Source of the DNA: DAOSWM01 sp035380045 | GTDB taxonomy: Bacteria > Bacteroidota > Bacteroidia > Bacteroidales > Tenuifilaceae | DNA: 60,935 bases | Reading direction: 5' to 3' | Assembly: GCA_035380045.1 (NCBI GenBank) | Contig: DAOSWM010000016.1 | Location: forward strand, 1 to 60,935 | In this document: one piece after another, positions 32,498 through 40,561 of the stretch | Position numbering within the stretch: the stretch's first letter is position 1 | Layout: each line of letters begins with the position of its first letter | Position numbers and translations under genes: made by a program | The notes under the pieces: model-generated | Told to the model about the DNA's origin: nothing | Seen by the model: only the letters and a program-made list of their open reading frames with translations | Databases searched by the model: none

Positions 32498-33883
32498 CTA
32501 CAACTTAAATCGAACTTCTTCCGGTTCAATATTTACTGGCTGACTTTTTTGCGCTGAGCTAATTTCGATTCCCAACCACTCCTCAAGCTTTTGGTAAACA
32601 ACATCAGGGTTGTCAAGGTTTACAATTTTAACACCGTGGTTTGTTCCCGGTTGCATAAAGAATAAAGCATCGGCAGAGCCAGTTAACTCAATAGCACCAG
32701 CTGACCAAGGATCGTTTTCACCGTAGATGTAAATGATATGGTCACCATAGTTTTGAAGCCAGCTGTATATCTCAGGAATTGTTGTGTAATTAAACGTGTA
32801 ATCAGCGCCAGCAGGAGCAAGTAGCTGAAAATTTGGATTATCACACGAATTTGGGTCAATTTTAGTGAGTAACCCTTCAAGGGCTTGAAAATCGTAGGCC
32901 GGAGCACCAACTTCGGTCATTGCCTGATATACATAGGGTTCGTAATATGCTAAAGTTTCGTCAGAAAATGAGCTTTGAGGAACAATTGAAGTGTAATAGC
33001 TGTAAATATCCGCAGGGTTTGCTCCCGTTGTATCGGGAATTGATGAGCAGCTAAAATTATAGTACTGCCAGAAAGTGAATGGAAAATCCATAATTGTTAT
33101 CTCCAAAAGCTGATCTCTGTCCATTGTGTAGGTTTCGTTTGGATGAGTATTAATGTATTGATCCATTACTTCGAGCATTTCGCTTCGGTGCTTCAATACA
33201 AACTGCTGAATTCCAACCAACTTAGGATAACACTCGTTGCTTCCAACGTTTTGCAAATACTCAACAAAACGGGTATCGTTTGGGCCAAACGTAAATGGAG
33301 CAACATACGCAATGGTTGCGTCAACATCTTCGGGGTAATATCTTTTGTGAAAAAGGCAAGCTAATCCGCTTTTGCTCCCACCGCTACTAATCCATTTCCC
33401 CTCGTAAATTTTTTTGAATAATGTTACGATATTATGATGATCGTCGGCCGCTTGCTTAACAGTAAGATACTGCCAGTCTAGCGATGCGGGACGCGAATCA
33501 TAAAAAAACCTGTGAGTAACATGCAGAAGGTTGGTTTGTAGCAACGTTGAAATTTCCTGACGGGAAGTTGGTGTTGAACGATATCCGTTCGGTGCAAAAA
33601 CTATGGGCATATCATCATCAACATGATGAAGGTATGCTCTCTGGGTAAACTTTGGTCCCGATGGATTATTATGATCAACTGGCTGTGTGATATCAACCTG
33701 AAAAGATCTGCAGTACTCATTCTGAGGGTCAATCTCAACCGCAGAAACACCCTCTAAACTGTTTAACTTTTTCAGGATATCTAGACTGTCAAAATCGTCG
33801 TTATCCTTTTGGCATGATGCAAATAAAATCGCAATAATTACAAGTGCAATAATTCTAAAAGAAATTTTTCTCCAGGTTTTCAT
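32498..33883 (-). CDS. PS-10/S37-type secreted peptidase, predicted lipoprotein
   Basis: This 461-aa protein has a lipoprotein signal peptide (IALVIIAILFASCQKDND), so it should be lipid-anchored and exported. The mature part has an alpha/beta-hydrolase-type nucleophile elbow GGSKSGLACLF near 162, and a late ENDPWSAGAI segment likely to hold the acidic residue, with GTNHGVKI for the histidine. These features match the PS-10/S37 aminopeptidases that remove short peptides from N-termini. It probably serves peptide feeding, which agrees with the arcC-argF genes. It is followed by a clear terminator. Confidence 0.85.
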   Translation of the reverse strand: MKTWRKISFRIIALVIIAILFASCQKDNDDFDSLDILKKLNSLEGVSAVEIDPQNEYCRSFQVDITQPVDHNNPSGPKFTQRAYLHHVDDDMPIVFAPNGYRSTPTSRQEISTLLQTNLLHVTHRFFYDSRPASLDWQYLTVKQAADDHHNIVTLFKKIYEGKWISSGGSKSGLACLFHKRYYPEDVDATIAYVAPFTFGPNDTRFVEYLQNVGSNECYPKLVGIQQFVLKHRSEMLEVMDQYINTHPNETYTMDRDQLLEITIMDFPFTFWQYYNFSCSSIPDTTGANPADIYSYYTSIVPQSSFSDETLAYYEPYVYQAMTEVGAPAYDFQALEGLLTKIDPNSCDNPNFQLLAPAGADYTFNYTTIPEIYSWLQNYGDHIIYIYGENDPWSAGAIELTGSADALFFMQPGTNHGVKIVNLDNPDVVYQKLEEWLGIEISSAQKSQPVNIEPEEVRFKL

Positions 33884-34012
33884 AGTTTCATTTTTTAATA
33901 AAATTACAATTTGAATTAAATCTAAAAAAATGTTTATTCAAACTGAATAATATTTATTTGAAACTACAATAATCAGATGCAAACTACACGTATATACATG
34001 GAAATATTGAAA

Positions 34013-34996
34013 CTACCTCACATCCGAAAAGTACTTCATAAACTGTGCCCGCTCGTAAGCCATTGGGCGAATACTATCGGTTTGGCGCAACTTCCCAATA
34101 ATTTCCTGAGCTGATGCAATATTTTTGCTATCAAACCATCGGTTCATCTCATCGATAATTGATGAGATTACGGATGGACCTTTTTGATAAATTATGGAAG
34201 ATAGCTGGATTGCATTTGCTCCAAGGAGTAAGTTTTTTATTGCAGTTTCGGCATTGTGAATTCCGGTTGAAGCAGCTAAATCGCAGTTAACCCTTCCCGA
34301 TAGGATACTCAGCCAACGTTTTACCATTGTATTGTCTTCCGGTGTGCTAAAGATATGACCCGAGGAAATCTTCATTTTCTCCAAGTCAACATCGGTTTGG
34401 TAAAAGCGGTTGAACAGAACCAACGATTTGATTCCGGTATTCGAAAGTTCGGTCATAAAGTTTGCCATTCCGCTAAAGTAGTGGTGAACTTTTAAAGCAA
34501 CCGGAATGCTTACCGACTTGGAAACCTGCGAAGCGATATCGAGGTATATTTGCTCAATGGTTCGTCCATTCACAGTTGGATCGGAAGGGAGAATAAAAAC
34601 GTTTAGCTCCAAAGCATCGGCTCCGGCAGCCTGAACATCCCCAGCCATATCGATCCACTGATCGGGGCTAGAACAGTTTATGCTAGCAATTATCGGAATA
34701 TTTGTGTTTTGCTTTGCATTATCGATTAGCTCGTAGTAGCTGTTGAGCGTATTTTTTCGTGTATAGAAAGCAACGTATCCCTCGGCCTCTGAATAGGAAT
34801 CGAAAATGTTGTTCATCCGCTGGGAGTCAACATCCATTAAAATCTGCTCCTCAAAAAGCGATTTTAGAACCACCGCAGCAACTCCATGCTTTTCCAGCTC
34901 AACAATCTTTTCAACCGAATCGGTTAATCCTGAACTTGAAGCAATAATTGGGTTTTTTAAGTTAAAACCCATGTAGCTTGTACTTAAATTAGCCAT
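34013..34996 (-). CDS. Dihydroorotate dehydrogenase-like protein (paralogue 2)
   Basis: This 327-aa TIM-barrel flavoprotein is clearly related to the protein at 11762-12775: both start MANL(K/S)T(T/S)Y(L/M)G and share VVLKSLFEEQI, an ALELNVFILP/ALELNFFTTP loop and FNRFYQTDVDLEKM/FNKMFQPDIDIEKE. As in paralogue 1, the SCPN active-site pattern of PyrD is absent. It stands alone, about 17 kb from its relative. Physiological substrate unknown. Confidence 0.86.
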   Translation of the reverse strand: MANLSTSYMGFNLKNPIIASSSGLTDSVEKIVELEKHGVAAVVLKSLFEEQILMDVDSQRMNNIFDSYSEAEGYVAFYTRKNTLNSYYELIDNAKQNTNIPIIASINCSSPDQWIDMAGDVQAAGADALELNVFILPSDPTVNGRTIEQIYLDIASQVSKSVSIPVALKVHHYFSGMANFMTELSNTGIKSLVLFNRFYQTDVDLEKMKISSGHIFSTPEDNTMVKRWLSILSGRVNCDLAASTGIHNAETAIKNLLLGANAIQLSSIIYQKGPSVISSIIDEMNRWFDSKNIASAQEIIGKLRQTDSIRPMAYERAQFMKYFSDVR

Positions 34997-35132
34997 AACA
35001 TTCTATTTAAGTTGACAATATTATTCTTTCAAAAAAAAGTGTATAATATTCCATTCCTATTAGAAATTACTTTCCATAGGTTTGTTAAAAATGAACCTAA
35101 TAACTCAACCTTCCTGCTCTACGCAGCAAAAC

Positions 35133-35336
35133 TTATCCATGCAACAACTGTCCTGTTGGCATCATGTCGTCACTTGGCGGAACTCCATTTTTTTGCCTAT
35201 ACTCCAACCTTTTACACTCATTCATCTTGTCGCCTTTGCAGTACTGCATAATAAAACCTTTACATGCTAACTCTTTGGTTGATTGATACTTTTGAAAGAA
35301 TCCGCATGTTTTTAGCATTGAACACTCATTTCCCAT
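35133..35336 (-). CDS. Small cysteine-rich protein, 67 aa
   Basis: The product has five cysteines (C5, C11, C25, C33, C41) in a compact pattern: CSMLKTCGFFQKY, ACKGFIMQYCKG, MNECKRLEYR, then a PPSDDMMPTGQ tail. The composition and ending look like a conserved family that I cannot name, and suggest a metal-binding or redox module. It begins 100 nt downstream of the Mbx-like operon on the same strand, so it could be its last gene or have its own transcript. No promoter box was found. Confidence 0.7.
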   Translation of the reverse strand: MGNECSMLKTCGFFQKYQSTKELACKGFIMQYCKGDKMNECKRLEYRQKNGVPPSDDMMPTGQLLHG

Positions 35337-35436
35337 AACTTATTGCATTAAAGAGATTGAATAATAAAACTGTCTAAAAAGCAATTAAAGGCGTAAAGGC
35401 TTGGAAAAAATATTTAAAGAACAAAAAATACAATTT

Positions 35437-37230
35437 CTATTTATGCAGAAAATTATCGATTCCCACAGCTGCTTTATGACCGTTGGCAACACCGTGAATC
35501 ACATCGGGTCCTTGTATAATATCGCCACCAACAAATAGCCAATCGATGCTCGATTGGAAGTAATCGTTCACAACAATTCTTCCGCGGTTATCGAGTTTGA
35601 GATTATCCTTGATATCATCAGAAATGTAGCTTAAATCCATTCCCTGACCGATTGATTCAACCACCATATCGGCGGCAAAGAAGTTGGTTTGATTCTCGTC
35701 GAACTTAGGACTAAACCTACGGTTCTCATCGAAAACGGAAGTACACTTCACAACATGCAATCCTTTGATTTTGTCGTCAACAATTTCAATTCTGGTTGGT
35801 CCCCAACCAGGGATTACCTCAGCCCCCTCCTCACGCGATTCAACTATTTCCTCACGATCGGCCGGCATTTCATGCTCCGACTCAAGCGATGTTGCAATTA
35901 CGCTCACCTTCCCAAACTTATTGTTCTGCAAACGAGCCAAAGTTCGGGTAATGTCCATAGCAACGTTTCCGCCGCCAATAACCACAATTTTTTCCATAAC
36001 CGGAAGTTCCTTGCCCAGTGTAATATCACGGAGTAGATCAACTGCCTGGTAAACATTTTTATGATCGGTTCCGGGAACTCGAGTGCTACGGCCAAGATGT
36101 AATCCTGTTCCGGCAAACACTGCATCAAAATCCTTGTTGAGCTGATCGAGAGTTATGTCCTTGCCAATGGTTACGTTGTACTTTATTTCAACGCCGAGCG
36201 ACTTGATGTAATTTACATCCTTATCGAGCGCATCGTACGGTAAACGATACTCGGGAATTCCGTAACGCATCATACCGCCAGCTTCAGGAAGTTTTTCGAA
36301 AATCACACACTCATATCCTGTAAGTGCCAAGTAGTATGCAGCCGATAAACCTGATGGTCCTGCACCAATAATGGCAACTTTCTTTCCATTCTTGCTGATA
36401 TTCTCAGTTTCGAGAATTTTCTTGTAGTTCTCAGCTGGATGCTGATCGGCAATGTAACGCTTCAACCAACGAATCGAAAGCGGATCGCCGTTGTGACCAA
36501 CGGAACAAACCGTTTCGCACTTATGCGTACAAATGCGGCCGCAAATTTCGGGAAGCGGGTTTGTGTCGTAAAGGATTCTCAATCCTTCATTCAGATCATC
36601 ATTTCGAATTGCACGAATGTACTCGGGAATTCCCATGTGGGCAGGACAAGTTGCAACGCAAATTCCGCATTCCACGCAACGATCGGCTTCCTGAATTGCC
36701 TGCTCTTTGGAGTAACCCTGAACAATTTCGATGAACGATTTGTCACGATCCTCAGGTTTCAACTCAGGCATGTGAACACGATCCTTGCTATAAAGTTCGT
36801 AGTTTGGTCCGGGTTTCTTGTAACCTTTCTCCTCGTTATCCCAATCCTTTTTATCCACGCCGGGAATAAAGCGAAAAACTTCAGGATCGCTGTCTACCCA
36901 CTTAAAATGATTTGAAAGCGAAAGCGAGTTGGTTGTACAAACATCAACGCAAAGTGCGCACCAGCAACAACGACCGTAATCTATTCGGGGACGAAGTCCG
37001 CTGTCGCCATCCTTGGTTTCGATTCCCTCAACCGGAACCAAATCAATTGCGGCATTCTGGCAAATCGATTCGCAGGTTCCGCAACCAATACACTCATCAA
37101 CTTTATTTTGGTGAAAACCACGGTAACGCGGCGCACCTTCACGTTTCAAAGGTTCCTTAATGGTTACGGGCTCTTTTACCAGATTTTTCCACGCTGTAAA
37201 CGGGATAATAATATCTTTTATTCTTGCCAT
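35437..37230 (-). CDS. Fused NuoI-like ferredoxin / GltD-NfnB-like flavoprotein
   Basis: This 597-aa protein closes the Mbx-like operon. Residues 40-100 form a NuoI/MbxN-like domain with two 4Fe-4S motifs (C47-C50-C53-C57 and C88-C91-C94-C98). A second ferredoxin-like segment follows (C185-C188-C191-C195 and C230-C234-C238-C242), as in GltD and NfnB. The C-terminal flavoprotein has FAD motif GAGPSGLSAAYYL near 290 and an NAD(P) motif VIGGGNVAMDITRTLARL near 418. It would link the membrane arm to NAD(P)H or ferredoxin. A GltD/NfnB-type partner is also known from the Thermotoga Mbx cluster (recalled, not checked). Confidence 0.88.
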   Translation of the reverse strand: MARIKDIIIPFTAWKNLVKEPVTIKEPLKREGAPRYRGFHQNKVDECIGCGTCESICQNAAIDLVPVEGIETKDGDSGLRPRIDYGRCCWCALCVDVCTTNSLSLSNHFKWVDSDPEVFRFIPGVDKKDWDNEEKGYKKPGPNYELYSKDRVHMPELKPEDRDKSFIEIVQGYSKEQAIQEADRCVECGICVATCPAHMGIPEYIRAIRNDDLNEGLRILYDTNPLPEICGRICTHKCETVCSVGHNGDPLSIRWLKRYIADQHPAENYKKILETENISKNGKKVAIIGAGPSGLSAAYYLALTGYECVIFEKLPEAGGMMRYGIPEYRLPYDALDKDVNYIKSLGVEIKYNVTIGKDITLDQLNKDFDAVFAGTGLHLGRSTRVPGTDHKNVYQAVDLLRDITLGKELPVMEKIVVIGGGNVAMDITRTLARLQNNKFGKVSVIATSLESEHEMPADREEIVESREEGAEVIPGWGPTRIEIVDDKIKGLHVVKCTSVFDENRRFSPKFDENQTNFFAADMVVESIGQGMDLSYISDDIKDNLKLDNRGRIVVNDYFQSSIDWLFVGGDIIQGPDVIHGVANGHKAAVGIDNFLHK

Positions 37231-37256
37231 ATCTCTGCAAAAAATTACTGTAACAT

Positions 37257-38450
37257 TTACCTTTCAATCTCGGGTGGATACGTGTGTAACGATGTCATTA
37301 GTCCGGCCACATCCGCCAGGTTTGCGTTGATAATCATTTTCTCAAGCAACGCAATTGCATGTGTGTAGCTTGGACCGCGAACATTTATGCGGCGTGGATA
37401 CTCCGTTCCGTCGGAAACCATGTAGTAGCCAAATTCGCCACGAGTACATTCGGAACGAATGTAAGTTTCGCCGGGAGCAACTTTCCAGTGAAGAACGTTT
37501 GGAGTTGGTGCTTTAAAATCGCCCTCGTTCTTCATTTTCGACATAATCTGTCGAATAAGATCGATGGAGAGATGTAAATCCCTGCGACGAACATCGGCAC
37601 GAGTGTAGATATCAGAATCTTTTCCGGTGATTGGTTCAAAATCCAACTCAGGATATTTTAGGTAGGGATAGTTTTTACGTACATCGTTTGGTAGTCCTGC
37701 AGCACGTGCGTTGGGTCCGGTAATTCCGTACTGGTAAATCCACTTCGGATCGATATAACCCATTCCCACAGAACGTTTTTTGAAAACTGCGTTATTGAAC
37801 ATTACCTTTTCTATATCAACCATAAAGGTTTCAATAGTTTTTAGCGTTTCCTCCATCCTGCCTTCGAATCCATCGGGAAGTAAACCACGAACTCCACCCG
37901 GAATTATAAACATGTGATAAATTCTACCTCCGGTAAGTTCCTCGAACCTGTCGAGAACCAAATCGCGACAGTAGTTGCTCCACTGTCCGATAATTCCCAT
38001 TCCAAATGCGCCAGCCTGCCCACCAATCCACATCAAATAACTTTGCAGGCGAGCCATTTCGAGAACCAGCGTACGAATCCATTTTGCTGTTTCAGGAATT
38101 TCAATTCCTGACAGTTCCTCAAGAGCAGCAGCAAAGCAGTACTCGTTGTAGTCGGGTTCGGGAACAGTAATTCGGCAAACGATTGGGAAACACTGAATGT
38201 ACTTGCGGCGTTCCATCAACTTTTCAAATCCACGATGAAGGTAACCAACGTGTGTTTCGCAATCCATAATTTCATCGCCAAGCATAGTAAGTTCCAGCGA
38301 CATGTTTCCGGTGATACCGGGATGTTGCGGACCGTGCCACAGTTTCAAATATTTTTGCGACGAAAGGTCAACATCAATTCGTCCCTCGCTGTTTAGCGGA
38401 GGATACAAACTTCTGTCCTCGTTTATTTTGAAAAGTTTTCTAAGGCTCAT
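37257..38450 (-). CDS. NuoD/MbxL-like large subunit without hydrogenase nickel ligands
   Basis: This 397-aa protein is homologous to NuoD and to group 4 NiFe-hydrogenase large subunits. Typical text is LKLWHGPQHPGITGNMSLEL (residues 36-55) and HVGYLHRGFEKLMERR. At the first hydrogenase motif CGIC the protein reads CRIT (C92-T95). The C-terminal DPCxxC is absent: the protein ends SLHTYPPEIER. It therefore cannot bind NiFe and is a Mbx/Mbs/NuoD-type subunit. Its start overlaps the NuoC-like gene by 11 nt. Confidence 0.9.
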   Translation of the reverse strand: MSLRKLFKINEDRSLYPPLNSEGRIDVDLSSQKYLKLWHGPQHPGITGNMSLELTMLGDEIMDCETHVGYLHRGFEKLMERRKYIQCFPIVCRITVPEPDYNEYCFAAALEELSGIEIPETAKWIRTLVLEMARLQSYLMWIGGQAGAFGMGIIGQWSNYCRDLVLDRFEELTGGRIYHMFIIPGGVRGLLPDGFEGRMEETLKTIETFMVDIEKVMFNNAVFKKRSVGMGYIDPKWIYQYGITGPNARAAGLPNDVRKNYPYLKYPELDFEPITGKDSDIYTRADVRRRDLHLSIDLIRQIMSKMKNEGDFKAPTPNVLHWKVAPGETYIRSECTRGEFGYYMVSDGTEYPRRINVRGPSYTHAIALLEKMIINANLADVAGLMTSLHTYPPEIER

Positions 38451-38970
38451 CGGGGTAAAGTTTTTTCTTCATAAACTCTGTTGGATCGTTAGTTTCGCGA
38501 CCGGGGCGTGGGAAGTAAGTTTCCTCCGAATATTTCTTAGTATCGAAATCGCGACGGTAAGGAGGAATATTATCCCAACCTTCAAGCATAAAGGGTTTAT
38601 CGACCCGAGGGCTGCCAGGGAAATCAATCCCAAACATCTCGCGTAGCTCGCGCTGATAGGTTGCCGCCTGCTCCCAAAGATGATGAATCGATGTCATGGT
38701 TGCCTCTTCCCTATCGATAAAAGTTCGAACAATCACATCACATTTTTCAAACGGATTGTTTAGAATGTAACTAAGCTGGAACTGGTTCTTTTCAATCCAA
38801 TCAACCGCTGTAAGAATCACAAGATGCTTGTAATTCAATGCATCACGAAGATGAGTGACAAACGACACGATTTGCTCCCTTGGAGCAGTTACCAGAATCA
38901 AACCTTCCCGCTGCTGAGTAATCTCCTCAAGCTGGAAAAGCTGTTTTATATTTTCGAATTGAGATATCAT
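38440..38970 (-). CDS. NuoC/MbxK-like subunit
   Basis: This 176-aa protein is of the 30-kDa complex I/hydrogenase family. The signature segment QRELREMFGIDFPG (about 130-143) corresponds to the E-R-E-x-x-D-x-F-G motif of NuoC. It is a peripheral scaffold subunit between the NuoB- and NuoD-like proteins. It lies between those genes with short spacers and an 11-nt overlap downstream. Confidence 0.9.
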   Translation of the reverse strand: MISQFENIKQLFQLEEITQQREGLILVTAPREQIVSFVTHLRDALNYKHLVILTAVDWIEKNQFQLSYILNNPFEKCDVIVRTFIDREEATMTSIHHLWEQAATYQRELREMFGIDFPGSPRVDKPFMLEGWDNIPPYRRDFDTKKYSEETYFPRPGRETNDPTEFMKKKLYPDEP

Positions 38971-38987
38971 AGCTTAAAAATTTACGG

Positions 38988-39629
38988 TTACCAGTTATAA
39001 TCGGGCATATCCCAATCCTTAATTATCTTTTTCTGGTTTCCCTTGTACCAATCGAAATTTTTGGCGTACAGGTTTGCTCCTTCGCCTTTTCCCTCGCGGA
39101 TAAGATGTTTTAACTTATCGAATCCGGCAAGAAGAGCCTCGGGGCGTGGCATGCAACCGGCAACGTAAACATCAACCGGAAGGTAATGATCCAACCTGTT
39201 AATTGTGTTGTAGCTATCCCAGTACATTCCTCCGTTAATTGTACAACTACCAAGCGCCATCACAAATTTTGGATTCTGCATCTGCTCGTAGCTGCGGATT
39301 ACGCGCTTTAGCGTTTTTACCGATAGGTAACCAGAAATCACAAAAACAGAGGATTGACGAGGAGTTGGACGCCACTGAATTCCGAAACGGTAAGCATCGA
39401 AACGGGGAGTCATCAGCGGACGCATCTCAATTGCTCCACAACCGGTTCCAAATCCTAAGACCCAAAGTGACTCAGAGCGTGCCCAGTTGAGAAATTTCTC
39501 AAATATGGGTAAAACAGGCTCATGAACTTTCGGGCGGGCATCGCAAAAATAATCCTTTAACGGATCGACCTCGAAGGATTCCCCATCGGGCGCTATTACC
39601 GTTCTTTTTTCCAATTCGCTTTTGCTCAT
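38988..39629 (-). CDS. NuoB/MbxJ-like Fe-S subunit with one tandem cysteine missing
   Basis: This 213-aa protein is of the NuoB/small hydrogenase subunit family and should carry the N2-type cluster nearest to the quinone or redox site. Ligand positions are C64, C129 (GSCTING) and C159 (VAGCMPRPEALL). The tandem CC of NuoB, here GFGTGCGAIEM, keeps only the first cysteine; the second is G65. The hydrogenase CxxC form is also absent. The cluster would thus have three obvious Cys ligands unless C29 takes part. Confidence 0.88.
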   Translation of the reverse strand: MSKSELEKRTVIAPDGESFEVDPLKDYFCDARPKVHEPVLPIFEKFLNWARSESLWVLGFGTGCGAIEMRPLMTPRFDAYRFGIQWRPTPRQSSVFVISGYLSVKTLKRVIRSYEQMQNPKFVMALGSCTINGGMYWDSYNTINRLDHYLPVDVYVAGCMPRPEALLAGFDKLKHLIREGKGEGANLYAKNFDWYKGNQKKIIKDWDMPDYNW

Positions 39630-39655
39630 TGTTATGTAAATATTTTTATTTCAAC

Positions 39656-40561
39656 TTAGATAAAAAGGATTGCCAGAATTCCAAAAATCAAAGGAACTCC
39701 CAAAAACCATCTCACACTCTGATCGACTCTGAAACGTGGGAACACAGTTCCTACAAAAACCGACCACATGTAGATTACAAAGGTTTTAATAATTAGCTCA
39801 AACCAGTTGGTTGCTCCACCGTAAAGAAGATTCATGAAAAGAATCAACTTAGCAACCGGAAAAATGGCGCGGTTAAGCTGAAGAACTCCCAAAAATCCTG
39901 AATGGTATTCGGTTGGCGGTCCAATTGGAATTTCCTGTGGAGCCAGCACAACATCGAAAGGTGCTCTTCCCATTGATCCAAGGAATGATAGCATAAGTGC
40001 AATTGTGGCAAACGGATTGGTTATCATAGTCCAGTTCATAATTCCACCTTGCTGCGCAGCAACAATCTCGCTGATGTTTAAAGTTTGATACTGAACTGCA
40101 ATTGCAATAACACCAAGAGTAAGCGGCAACTCCAAAGCAGTTACCTGCGAAAGTCCGCGTGAAACGCCAATTGCTGAATGTGGGTGACCACTCTCGCCAG
40201 CGCCAAGCGCCATCCCAAGCACACCAAAAAACTGGAAGTAGAGAACCAGCGTAAGATCACCGGCAAAAGAGAAATTTCCAAAAATTGGAGAACCAAAAAT
40301 TACGGGCATAAAAAGTAGCAGCCCAACTCCTCCTGATAACCTGAAAACTGGTCCCAGAAAAAACATAACACCATGATGAACTTTGCTTCTCTTTGCGTGA
40401 TTTTTTACTATGTCGATGTAGGGTTGGTACCAACGAATACCGTATCTTCTACCAACGCGCGCTGCAATTTTGGGCATAATACCCTGAACAACCAATCCAT
40501 AGTTGAGAACTATAAAGATTGTCAGTAGCGCATACAATATTTTCACAAAGCTGAATTCCAT
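39656..40561 (-). CDS. NuoH/MbxM-like membrane subunit
   Basis: This 301-aa protein is of the complex I subunit 1 family with about eight membrane helices. It has the family loop APQEIPIGPPTEYHSGFLG (around 212-230) and AARVGRRYGIRWYQPYID near the N-terminus. It anchors the peripheral Fe-S subunits to the antiporter arm. The gene is directly joined to the double-antiporter gene (40561/40562) and 26 nt from the NuoB-like gene. Confidence 0.92.
   Translation of the reverse strand: MEFSFVKILYALLTIFIVLNYGLVVQGIMPKIAARVGRRYGIRWYQPYIDIVKNHAKRSKVHHGVMFFLGPVFRLSGGVGLLLFMPVIFGSPIFGNFSFAGDLTLVLYFQFFGVLGMALGAGESGHPHSAIGVSRGLSQVTALELPLTLGVIAIAVQYQTLNISEIVAAQQGGIMNWTMITNPFATIALMLSFLGSMGRAPFDVVLAPQEIPIGPPTEYHSGFLGVLQLNRAIFPVAKLILFMNLLYGGATNWFELIIKTFVIYMWSVFVGTVFPRFRVDQSVRWFLGVPLIFGILAILFI

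Noticed and set aside
37257..39629. Group 4 NiFe hydrogenase
   Set aside because: The NuoD-like subunit lacks both CxxC pairs that bind NiFe, so hydrogen chemistry is not supported.
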